Below, in pieces: positions 1 through 8,099 of a DNA stretch of 64,000 nucleotides. The stretch's first letter is position 1; each line of letters opens with the position of its first letter. The stretch is from the NCBI RefSeq assembly GCF_009741735.1, contig NZ_WHOH01000001.1, forward strand, positions 682,001 to 746,000, given 5' to 3'. The notes beneath the pieces were generated by a model. It saw nothing but the letters and a program-made list of their open reading frames with translations, ran no database searches and had not been told where the DNA came from. The position numbers and the translations under genes were made by a program. Origin of the DNA: Lentibacillus sp. JNUCC-1. GTDB taxonomy: Bacteria; Bacillota; Bacilli; Bacillales; Amphibacillaceae.

Positions 1-1261
1 GCTTTTGACACCTCACCGTAAAATTTGCCACTCTCACGCACCGTTCGCTTTTGCGTGTCATAATCCACTTCAATCAAGCCGAATTTTGGTCCAAGCCCTT
101 CATCCCATTCAAAGTTGTCTATCAGAGACCAGTGGTAATAACGTTCAACCGGAACCCCGTCCTCGATCAATTCTTTGACCACCTTTAAATGGTCATAAAT
201 AAATCGTCCGCGCTGTTGATCCTCAGCATCACAAATGCCATTTTCCGTGATGTAAATCGGAAATGGATAGCGCTCAAACGCCTTCTTGCAGACACGATAC
301 AGACCCTCGGGGTATATTTCCCACCCCAAGTCATTTGTTTCGGCCCCTTCCCTGACTTTCAGATCCCCGAACAGTCTCAATGGATTCATGGAAAACGAAA
401 CGATATCCCGGGAATAGTAATTGATGCCCATAAAATCGCAATATGTCCCTTTTCCATACGGATAGCCGCCATTCCCGATCGGAAACAAGAACCGCCCATA
501 CACCATCCCTTCAAGGAACAGATCATGAAAAACATGCTCAAGCATGCGTACTGTTCCCTTTGCCTGAGGATCACCTTTTTCCGGATCAAACACCCGTAAA
601 TGATGTGCAGCTCCAACCCGTGTTGTACCTGGGAAGTTCTGCTCTGAGCGTATTTCATGAATCGTGTTGTATGTCCGTATATGCGCGCCAATCATGTGCT
701 TGGCCCTTTGAAAAAGTTGGGAAAGCTCGGCTTGTTAGGCGGAAAGTTCCCGGCGCTGTACGTTCCTTCCAAATACACATTAGGCTCATTAATCGTCACC
801 CAGTCTGTTACCAGATCCCCAAGTGCCAGCACGACTTTTCGAACAAACCGGTCGAACCACATGACTGAGTCCTTATTGGTCCAACCGCCCAGATCCTCAA
901 ACCAGATCGGATTGGTAAAATGATGGAGCGTCACGAGCGGTATGATCCCTTTTTCCAATAATTGCTCGATCTCTGTACGATAATGAGCCAATGCGTCTTC
1001 ATTAAAGCGCCCATTATCCGGTTCAATCCGGCTCCATTCCACACTCATCCGATATGTATCTTGATTCAAAGCCACCATCAAATCAATATCTTCTTCATAC
1101 CTGTTCCAATGATCAGCCGCAACAATGCAATGTGTCCCGTCTTTTGTCTTATTCTCCTCACAGAACCGGTACCAGTTGTTATTCCTGTCCCCGCCTTCAA
1201 TCTGCAAAGCAGCCGTTGCTGTTCCAAACAGAAAAGATTCCGGCATTTTAAAAGTCCTCAT
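1..1261 (-). pseudogene. GH1 beta-glucosidase/6-phospho-beta-glucosidase family, one frameshift, 3' end outside window
   Basis: Family 1 glycoside hydrolase, predicted cytosolic, cleaving beta-glycosides taken up by the adjacent transporter. The N-terminal piece (692-1261) starts MRTFKMPESFLFGTATAALQ and carries the acid/base motif TINEPNVY. The frame then breaks near 702-706. Adding one base to the GG/CCC run gives K-G-P-K-H-M-I-G-A-H and restores the family sequence. The rest stays open to position 1, including IGNGGYPYGKG, MGINYYS and the nucleophile motif YITENG (rc of about 220-290). The C-terminus reaches ESGKFYGEVSK at the window edge, so only a few residues are missing. It lies last in the operon with the GPH symporter and sulfatase. 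The substrate cannot be read from sequence. The frameshift is probably a sequencing deletion. Confidence 0.85.
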
Positions 1262-1304
1262 TCAAAACGACCTCCTTTTAATTTTCAAGAAAAACCTTGC
1301 GCCT

Positions 1305-2619
1305 TTACCGATCTCCCGCTACCTGGTCAAAATTGTCGGATTGCTGCTGAGGTGAACGGCGAATAGGATAGATGTAAAAACAGATAAACACAATCACAAG
1401 AATCAGCATCGGGATCCCGCTGATCATCATGCGAATGCCCGACACGGCAGCATCCGGCTGTATCGCCTGATTGGACACATAACCACTCACTTCAAGGATC
1501 ACGCCCATGATCACTGCCTGGACCGAAGCACTGCCACGCGCGATAAAACCATTAATGCCAAAGAACATCCTTCCCGGCGCACCCCGGTCTTTACAGCATC
1601 TTCATCCACCACATCAGCCAGTAAAATATCCAGCACAACGAGCACACCGGCGAGTCCGACACCAATACCAAGTGATGTGGCAATCGATCCGGCAAACGTG
1701 CCTACAAAGAAAAATGGGATCAACGAAAGAAACAATGCTGCTGTAGAAGCGAGTGCGATTGTTCGCGGCCCCACATGTTAATAAATTTTCCCCATACGTA
1801 AACAAACGGGAGCGCCACGACAAAAATAGTGCCCAAGATAAAAGATGTCTGCGATTCCGGAACAAGCAGAACATATTTTGTGAAGAACGGTGCTGCACCG
1901 GGCAGGATGGCAAATACCAGCTGAACGAGAAAGTTTCCAATCGCAAATGCGACAAACGCTTTATTCATAAGCGTCAACTTAAGTGCTTTCAGAAATGGCG
2001 GTCCTTCCTTAGGCGGTTCATAGCTTTCTTTTGCCCCGTACAATGACCACGACCAGAAAAACAGCACAAGTCCCCCGAAAATAACGGCCATATTTCCCCA
2101 GCCAATCGTCGTGTACAGTAAAGGCGGCGAGGCGATGCCGAGAATCCTCCCGATGATGCCCCAGATCTGTCGCCAGGAGGACACAAACGACCGATCTTTC
2201 AGTTTGGCGAACATTTCCGGAAATAAAGATGTCCAGTTTAAGGCAACTGTTACAAACGCGAGGTCAAACACTGCGATGATTCCAAGGAAATACCAGAACA
2301 AATAAGCCTCTGGCACCACTGGAATCCACATCATCGTAAAAGCTGCCGATAGCGGCACCATACCAAATAAAATATACGGAACCCGCCGCCCCCAACGTGT
2401 TTTGGTGCGGTCAGACACGTACCCAAGCAGCGGATGTACCGCTGCATTGACAACGCCATGCATAACCATGGCTATGCTGATCAGCCCCGGCCGCACGCCA
2501 AGGTGATCCACATAAAAGAACACAATGAACGTCGCGACCATTTGCTGCATCAGGTAAATAGAGAAATTGCCTGAGCTGTACGCAATTTTGTGTGACGTCT
2601 TCAATCCCGGATTTCCCAT
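1305..2619 (-). pseudogene. GPH-family (MelB-like) sugar:cation symporter, two frameshifts
   Basis: Glycoside-pentoside-hexuronide symporter of the major facilitator fold. The N-terminal piece (1720-2619, 299 aa) contains the family signature GYVSDRTKTRWGRRVPYIL and about eight membrane segments. The frame breaks at the CCCC run 1769-1772; one extra base joins NMWG to PRTIALAS. It breaks again at 1569-1570; one extra base gives RREGMFFGINGF, a conserved GPH motif. The last piece ends at 1305 after a final hydrophobic segment. The full protein would be about 438 aa, normal for the family. It sits between the sulfatase (26 bp upstream) and the GH1 gene, so it probably imports the glycoside. Both breaks fit single-base losses. 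Confidence 0.85.
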
Positions 2620-2645
2620 GCTTTGGCCCCTGTTTAAAAACAGCT

Positions 2646-4136
2646 TTATTCAGACTGACGCTTCCCATCAGCATCATCTTCAGGCAAAATATGTGACAAA
2701 ACGGTCTGCGGTTGTTTGCCGACCAGCAGTATTTTCCCGTCTGTGTAGCCTTCTTCACGTCCTTTTAAAGCATCGATCAGTTTCTCCCGCCAGGCTTGAA
2801 TGGCTGTTTGATGATCCGGATCGTTGATAAGGTTCTGTTTTTCCCCGGGATCCAGCTGTAAATCAAAGAATTGTTCGTCACCGGTCTGAGAAAACCAAAT
2901 GAACTTTTCCTTGCCATTGGTGACAAAATGATGCGATTCCTCGCCAAGTGCATGTTCACCGTGAATGTGTGCGCGCCAGTCGATTTTTTTCCCGCGGGCG
3001 AGTGGGAGAACACTTTGACCATCGACCGTTTCAGGAATTGAAGCACCAGCTGCATCCAAGAGGGTTGGCATAATATCTCTCATTTCAACCGGCTCACTCA
3101 CTCGTGAACCGCGTGCCAGGCCGAGACGGTTGCCGGGATCAGATACAATAAACGGTACAGCAGTACTGCCTTCATATGGCAATGATTTGGCAAAACGGTG
3201 GTGATCCCCGAGCATTTCTCCATGGTCAGAAGCAAACAGGATCACGGTATTTTCAAGCTCACCATATTCGTGAAGCGCTAATAAAAACCGCCCGATCTGA
3301 TTGTCAATATGTGAGATCAAAGCATAATAGGCAGCCCGCGCCCGCTTCAGGCGTTTCGGCGGCACAAGTCCGTGGTCTGTCAATGGATCCAGGCCTGCCA
3401 AATACGGATCGTCATCACGCGCCCATTCACCCACCACCGGATCGGGGAGTGTTTCGTTTATATATTGGTCAAAAAAAGTCTGCGGCGGGTCAAACGGCGG
3501 ATGCGGCCGCACAAATGACATTTTTAAAAAGAACGGCTTTGTGGGGTCACGCCGCCTGAGGAAATCAATGGACTCAGACACCACCCAATTTGTCGGATGG
3601 TATTTTTCCGGCAGCTGCCACGGTCTTGCCGTTACCGATGAATTGCAGTCCAGTCCCATATCAAGCAAATCAAGGTCGGCGCCGACCTTATTGCGGAGCC
3701 AAGCGAGATAATCATCCACCGCCTCAAATGACTCCCCGGCAGGCGTCGTCTGCTTATAGCGGTTGTAATGCATATAGCCGTCATGCAGCACAACATTATG
3801 GAAGCCACATAAATTGCGTGTCGGATACACATGCATTTTCCCGACACATTGGGTGTGATAGCTAGCATCTGCCAGTTCCCCTGCCAGTGTGTGCTCATAA
3901 TTCCACGGGATCCCGTCCTCATAGCCCACACGCCCATGCGACGTCTGGCTCATCCCGGTCATAATTGCCGCACGCGCGGGGACACATGTCGGGGTTGCGG
4001 AATAAGCACTGTCAAACAGCACACCGCCCCTTGCCAGCTGATCCAAATAAGGCGTCTCCACAACGGGGTGCCCCATAATACTCAAACAATCCGCCCGCAT
4101 CTGATCAACATTGATGAATAAAATATTCGGTTGCAT
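2646..4136 (-). CDS. sulfatase (arylsulfatase-type, formylglycine-dependent)
   Basis: Type I sulfatase of 496 aa, hydrolysing sulfate esters. N-terminal metal-binding NVDQMRAD (residues 9-16) is followed by the formylglycine signature CVPAR at 51-55 in PTCVPARAAIMTG. The C-x-P-x-R form needs an FGE or anaerobic maturase, which is not in this window. A second metal site, ASDHGEMLGDHHRFAK, is near residue 300. No signal peptide is seen, so action on imported substrate in the cytosol is likely. The start follows a strong AAGGAGG site. It is the first gene of the sulfatase-symporter-GH1 operon, which suggests use of a sulfated glycoside. The exact substrate is unknown. Confidence 0.9.
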   Translation of the reverse strand: MQPNILFINVDQMRADCLSIMGHPVVETPYLDQLARGGVLFDSAYSATPTCVPARAAIMTGMSQTSHGRVGYEDGIPWNYEHTLAGELADASYHTQCVGKMHVYPTRNLCGFHNVVLHDGYMHYNRYKQTTPAGESFEAVDDYLAWLRNKVGADLDLLDMGLDCNSSVTARPWQLPEKYHPTNWVVSESIDFLRRRDPTKPFFLKMSFVRPHPPFDPPQTFFDQYINETLPDPVVGEWARDDDPYLAGLDPLTDHGLVPPKRLKRARAAYYALISHIDNQIGRFLLALHEYGELENTVILFASDHGEMLGDHHRFAKSLPYEGSTAVPFIVSDPGNRLGLARGSRVSEPVEMRDIMPTLLDAAGASIPETVDGQSVLPLARGKKIDWRAHIHGEHALGEESHHFVTNGKEKFIWFSQTGDEQFFDLQLDPGEKQNLINDPDHQTAIQAWREKLIDALKGREEGYTDGKILLVGKQPQTVLSHILPEDDADGKRQSE

Positions 4137-4197
4137 ACACTGCCTCCTTGTGGTGGTATCTTAGTTTACTTAATTTATGAATACATGGTTTGAGTTT

Positions 4198-4227
4198 CCT
4201 ATAAGAATGCGCTTTCATGATTGTAAA
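4198..4227 (-). promoter_or_regulatory. promoter with embedded CcpA cre box for the sulfatase operon
   Basis: On the minus strand a -35-like TTTACA (4222-4227) and -10-like TATAGG (4198-4203) are separated by 18 bp. The spacer holds ATGAAAGCGCATTCT (4204-4218), which fits the cre consensus WTGNAANCGNWNNCW at every defined position. A cre between -35 and -10 is the classic place for CcpA repression. The operon is therefore predicted to be off when preferred sugars are present. Confidence 0.7.
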
Positions 4228-4341
4228 CAGCTTACCATAGCGGGTGACTTTTGTCTATATTCTGTTAATGAAGAAGCGATTTTATTTTAGTGAGGAGGAT
4301 TTTGTGTGTGGAGCTAGGATGTGAGATAGTAGGGCGGCTCT

Positions 4342-4530
4342 TTCCTTTGATAGAACGCCCTGTTGCTTTGATAGAATGGGTCCTTGCTTGTATAGACTAG
4401 ATTCTTCCTTTGATAGAGTGCACTTTTGCTCTGATAGACGACTTTCTTCCTTTGGTAGAACCCTCGCTTGCTCTGATAGACGGCACTCTTCCTTTGATAG
4501 AACCCCCATTTGCGCACATAGTACTTCTTT
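4342..4530. repeat. tandem array, nine 21-bp units of two alternating types
   Basis: Nine head-to-tail units start at 4342 and every 21 bp after. Type A begins ttcctttgatag and type B ttgctctgatag (with variants ttgctttgatag, ttgcttgtatag, ttgcgcacatag). Order is A B B' A B A B A B. The core (g)atag is kept while the last 7-8 bases vary. Because 21 is divisible by three, reading frames through it stay open and give false heptad 'proteins'. It sits just past the 3' end of the acyl-CoA dehydrogenase gene and before the sulfatase promoter. Function unknown. A period of two helical turns would put each core on the same DNA face. Confidence 0.85.
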
Positions 4531-4633
4531 CGTTCCGAACAGATACCTATTGCGCTGCTCAAAGAAGCCCAAACGCCACGGAACCATAAAGAAGGAAGCC
4601 GCCAAACGCCTGGAGACTTCCCTCTATCTTTTA

Positions 4634-6361
4634 TTAAGACTCGTGCACCGAAGCAACATCCCTTTCGCCTGTGAGTGATGCTTCTACAGCCCAAAAGGCT
4701 TCCAGTTCGACGGGGGCCATAGACCATTGATTCGGTTGTCCCATTGTATTTTCAAGATATACAGCACTTAACTGGCGCTGCGTCTCCTCGCCGGTTGCAG
4801 CAGCTTCCAGTGCGACAAGACTTTCGAACAGATCCGAGTACTGTTCGGCAATGGTTTTCGCGTAATAGGTCTGAATGTCATGATCCGCTTTTTTCAAAGT
4901 GCTGATGTGCGTGTTCACCTCAGCGAGACGGCTTCGGATGGCCTCCAGATGACGTTTCCACTGCTCTTGATCCGGCATATGCTCAAGTTTCGGTTCAACC
5001 GCATCGAGCCGTTCAATCATCACGTTGGTGAACAATTCATCGACATGGTATTTCATAATCAGCCGGAGCACTTCCAGCCCGAGTATATTGGCAGTGCCTT
5101 CCCACACGGTCAGCACTTGGGCATCACGCAGCAATCTCGGTGTGACAAAATCTTCAATATAGCCATTCCCGCCGTGCATTTCCAGAGATTCACGGGCAAA
5201 ATGTATCGCTTGTTCAGCGGTATCTTTTTTCACAATCGCAACAAACAATCGGAACAGAAGCGTACCCTCTTGTGAAGCCGATGCTTTCGTATCCGGTCCC
5301 ATCACCCTGTCCATCATCTCGATGACTTCAAACAGTACTTTCAACGAGACATTCTGTTTGGCGGCAAGCCGTGCCAAAGTGGTTTGGACCATCGGAAAGC
5401 GGGTTAGTTTTTGACCAAACGCATCCCGCTCGCCAGCGTAATCATAAGCTTCGAATAAAGCCCGACGCATAATGCCGTGTGAGGCGACGGCGTTTGAGAC
5501 ACGCGATAGATTGAGTGCTTCCATCATATAATAGAAGCCTTTTTCCGGTTCGCCCACCAGATACCCGGTCGCACCCGTAAATTCGACCTCGGCTGACGGC
5601 ACAGCACGCACACCGAGCTTATCTTTCAAACGGCGGATGCGCAACGTTCCGGCCGCCCGGTTTTCCTCCCAGGGCACAGCAAACAGACTGAGGCCTCTTG
5701 TGCCGCTCGGGGAATCTTCCATACGCGCGAGCACCATGGCGACACCGCATGCCCCGGCATTGCTGGCAAAATACTTTTCTCCGGTGAGACGGTAACTGTC
5801 ACCAGATCGAATCGCCTCGGTTTCATTGGCACCGACATCTGAACCGCCCTGTCGTTCTGTTAAAAAGGTAGCCCCTTCGTAGAGCTCAGTGTCACCAGTT
5901 GCCAGAACATGCGGCAAGAAGCGTGTGCGCACATCGCCCTCAGCATACTGATCCAGCAAATAGGCGGTCGCTTTGGATAAGGTGACCGGACAATAAAATC
6001 CCGGTTCAGCATGAGAAAGCAAATACCCTTGAGCAAAGGCATACACATAGTTGCCCTTATGCCCAAGCTCAGGGATTTCCTTATGAATATAGCCGACGAT
6101 CCCGGCCCCGTAAGTTTCCGCAACCGTTTGCCGGTAGCCTTCATTCAGCCAGACTTTGGAAATTTCATTCCCCATTTTATCGTACCGAATCAACTGAGGC
6201 TGCCCGGCACGATCTGTATGTGCTGCACGCGCGTCGATCGCACCGGTACACCGGGAGCTGAACGCCTCCAGCTCTCGATCCACCCATTGAAAAAAGGTTG
6301 CTGGGAGTGCGCGTTGTAATAGTTCACGCAGATTTTGATCTCGTTTGTAAAAGTGTTCCAT
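4634..6361 (-). CDS. acyl-CoA dehydrogenase (large, AidB-like subfamily)
   Basis: FAD-dependent acyl-CoA dehydrogenase of 575 aa, longer than the usual 380 aa form, with N- and C-terminal extensions as in the AidB/DmdC-type group. The FAD/substrate loop ATFLTERQGGSDVGANETEA lies near residue 165-185. The C-terminal VWEGTANILGLEVLR holds the expected catalytic-region Glu. It probably introduces an alpha-beta double bond into an acyl-CoA. It starts 15 bp after the acyl-CoA synthetase stop, so the two form an operon that activates and then oxidises a fatty or branched/aromatic acid. The chain specificity is not readable. Confidence 0.88.
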   Translation of the reverse strand: MEHFYKRDQNLRELLQRALPATFFQWVDRELEAFSSRCTGAIDARAAHTDRAGQPQLIRYDKMGNEISKVWLNEGYRQTVAETYGAGIVGYIHKEIPELGHKGNYVYAFAQGYLLSHAEPGFYCPVTLSKATAYLLDQYAEGDVRTRFLPHVLATGDTELYEGATFLTERQGGSDVGANETEAIRSGDSYRLTGEKYFASNAGACGVAMVLARMEDSPSGTRGLSLFAVPWEENRAAGTLRIRRLKDKLGVRAVPSAEVEFTGATGYLVGEPEKGFYYMMEALNLSRVSNAVASHGIMRRALFEAYDYAGERDAFGQKLTRFPMVQTTLARLAAKQNVSLKVLFEVIEMMDRVMGPDTKASASQEGTLLFRLFVAIVKKDTAEQAIHFARESLEMHGGNGYIEDFVTPRLLRDAQVLTVWEGTANILGLEVLRLIMKYHVDELFTNVMIERLDAVEPKLEHMPDQEQWKRHLEAIRSRLAEVNTHISTLKKADHDIQTYYAKTIAEQYSDLFESLVALEAAATGEETQRQLSAVYLENTMGQPNQWSMAPVELEAFWAVEASLTGERDVASVHES

Positions 6362-6376
6362 GTTGTTTCCTCCCTT

Positions 6377-7888
6377 TTAAGATTGATCTCTCAGATGACT
6401 CTTGAGCAATTTACCTGTCGCATTTCGCGGTAGCGCTTCCATTTCCTCGTACAGACGTGGAATTTTAAAATCGGCAACCAGTTCGGTTAAATGGGTCTTG
6501 AAATGGTCTGTCATGTCTCCGTCCATTGGTTCTCTTAACACGACAAACGCCTTCACGGTCTCGCCCCAATCCGGGTTTGGCACGCCGACAACGGCAACAT
6601 CATCCACATTCGGGTGGGTAAACATCGCTTTTTCAATTTCTTGTGGAAAAATATTGACCCCGCCTGAAATGATGATGTCCTTTTTCCGGTCGACCACCCA
6701 GTAATAACCGTCCGCGTCTTGGTAGGCCATATCTCCTGTGTACAGCCAGCCGTCTTTTAAACTCTCTTTTGTGAGTTCATCAGCTTTATAGTACCCTTTC
6801 ATATTGCCCTCACCTTTCAGGACGATTTCACCTGTCTCAACTTGAGCAACCGGCTGTCCATTTTCATCAACGAGTTGTATCTCACAATTGAGTGCCGCAC
6901 GCTTACCAATACTTCCGGATTTATTCCGGTGCTCCTCAGGGAAAAGCAATGTCCCGCTCGGTCCGGCTTCAGTTAACCCATAGACACAGTACAAGCTGTC
7001 GGTTTTGAACTGTTTCTGAATAAATTCAACTTTGGATTGATCAAGCGGCGCGCCACCATACACCCAGTACTGCATGGAGGATAAGTCGTACGCCTCGAGC
7101 TTTTCATGACTGGCACTGGCAAGATAGGCGATCGGTGCCCCAAAGAAGTGCGTTGTCCGCTCTTTAGCAACGGTTTCAAGCAGCAAATCCGGTGTGAATG
7201 TTGGCACAAGCACATGAGTCGCCCCAACATATGTGCCAGATATTAAGAACAAATGCAGTGGTGCTGAATGGCTGAGCGGCATCATATGCAGCACCCGGTT
7301 TTCAGGACGCATCGTCATTTCAATACAGATCATCTGTGCTACGGTCAAAATACTTCTATGGGTAAATACAACCCCCTTGGGCGCCCCCGTCGTACCAGAT
7401 GTATAAAGAATTGACGCCTCATCATCTTCAGTCAGATGACATTCAATCACGTCCGGGCTCCCTGCATCGAGCAGTTCCTCATACGACTCCCAGCCTTTGT
7501 GTGATGGGCCGGTTTTGACGTATGTGATGCCTTCCTCCAACTCCAAGGCCTCAACTTGTCTGAACACCAGCTCATGACTCATCAACATTTTCGCATCACT
7601 GTGATCAACAATATACATAATCTCTTTCTGTGATAATTTAGCATTAATCGGAATGCTTAAAGCCCCCAGCCTCTGAACGGCAAAATACGCATAGACAAGT
7701 TCTTTCGTGTTGGGCATATGGATAACCACCTTATCTCCTTTTGCAATGCCCATATCACTGAGACTCGATGCCAGCTGATTCACCGCCTTGTCCCACGCCG
7801 CATAGCTGATCCGTTCATACGGCGTTACAAGACCCTCGTGCTCCGGATATTTCCGTGCCTGCATAGCTAAAAGATTTGGTATATTCAC
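6377..7888 (-). CDS. acyl-CoA synthetase (AMP-dependent, long-chain fatty-acid--CoA ligase type)
   Basis: Adenylate-forming ligase of 503 aa. The P-loop motif YTSGTTGAPKG is near residue 165, the A5 region VYGLTEAGP near 300, the A7/A8 motif YTGDMAYQDADGYYWVVDRKKD near 390-410, and the catalytic lysine lies in NATGKLLKS at the C-terminus. It makes an acyl-CoA from the free acid, ATP and CoA for the dehydrogenase downstream. The start is a GTG after an AAGGGGAGG site. It heads a two-gene operon with a palindromic operator about 55 bp upstream. Assignment to fatty, branched or aryl acids is uncertain. Confidence 0.88.
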   Translation of the reverse strand: MNIPNLLAMQARKYPEHEGLVTPYERISYAAWDKAVNQLASSLSDMGIAKGDKVVIHMPNTKELVYAYFAVQRLGALSIPINAKLSQKEIMYIVDHSDAKMLMSHELVFRQVEALELEEGITYVKTGPSHKGWESYEELLDAGSPDVIECHLTEDDEASILYTSGTTGAPKGVVFTHRSILTVAQMICIEMTMRPENRVLHMMPLSHSAPLHLFLISGTYVGATHVLVPTFTPDLLLETVAKERTTHFFGAPIAYLASASHEKLEAYDLSSMQYWVYGGAPLDQSKVEFIQKQFKTDSLYCVYGLTEAGPSGTLLFPEEHRNKSGSIGKRAALNCEIQLVDENGQPVAQVETGEIVLKGEGNMKGYYKADELTKESLKDGWLYTGDMAYQDADGYYWVVDRKKDIIISGGVNIFPQEIEKAMFTHPNVDDVAVVGVPNPDWGETVKAFVVLREPMDGDMTDHFKTHLTELVADFKIPRLYEEMEALPRNATGKLLKSHLRDQS

Positions 7889-7942
7889 CTAAACGCCTCC
7901 CCTTTGATTCATATTGAATTTTCCAACAACTAAAGTGTACCA

Positions 7943-7958
7943 TTTACGTTAACGTCAA
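7943..7958 (-). promoter_or_regulatory. palindromic operator upstream of the acyl-CoA operon
   Basis: The sequence TTTACGTTAACGTCAA has a perfect ACGTTAACGT centre. On the minus strand it overlaps a TTGACG that could serve as a -35. The shape resembles operators reported for MerR-family LiuR-type regulators of acyl-CoA degradation; that family link is from memory and is inference. No regulator gene is adjacent. Confidence 0.5.
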
Positions 7959-7979
7959 GCGCAAGCAGAACAATGCACA

Positions 7980-8097
7980 AAAGCGGAAACGCCTTGGGAA
8001 CCCCCCAAAAATCATAAGCAAGAACGCGTAGTGGCGGTCCTTGCCACGAAACGTTATGGCTTATGACTCGAGGGGGTAGGCGTTGGAGCTGGGCGTT
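7980..8097. repeat. intergenic stem-loop repeat, interrupted at its tail by IS1182
   Basis: About 118 bp with nested inverted pairs: AACGCC with GGCGTT, CCCCCC with GAGGGGGT, and CATAAGC with GCTTATG. It ends in GGCGTTGGAGCTGGGCGTT. Elements beginning AAGCGGAA-CGCCTT and ending GGCG-TGGAGCTGG are, as I recall, widespread between genes in Bacillaceae. The IS left end follows directly, so the transposon probably landed in or beside this element. Confidence 0.6.
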
Positions 8098-8099
8098 GC

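Noticed and set aside
4282..4727. Two overlapping minus-strand ORFs with heptad repeats (LSKEE/LSEQ and YQRK/YQSK)
   Set aside because: They are translations of the 21-bp tandem array, open only because the period is a multiple of three. There is no ribosome site or flanking conserved sequence.
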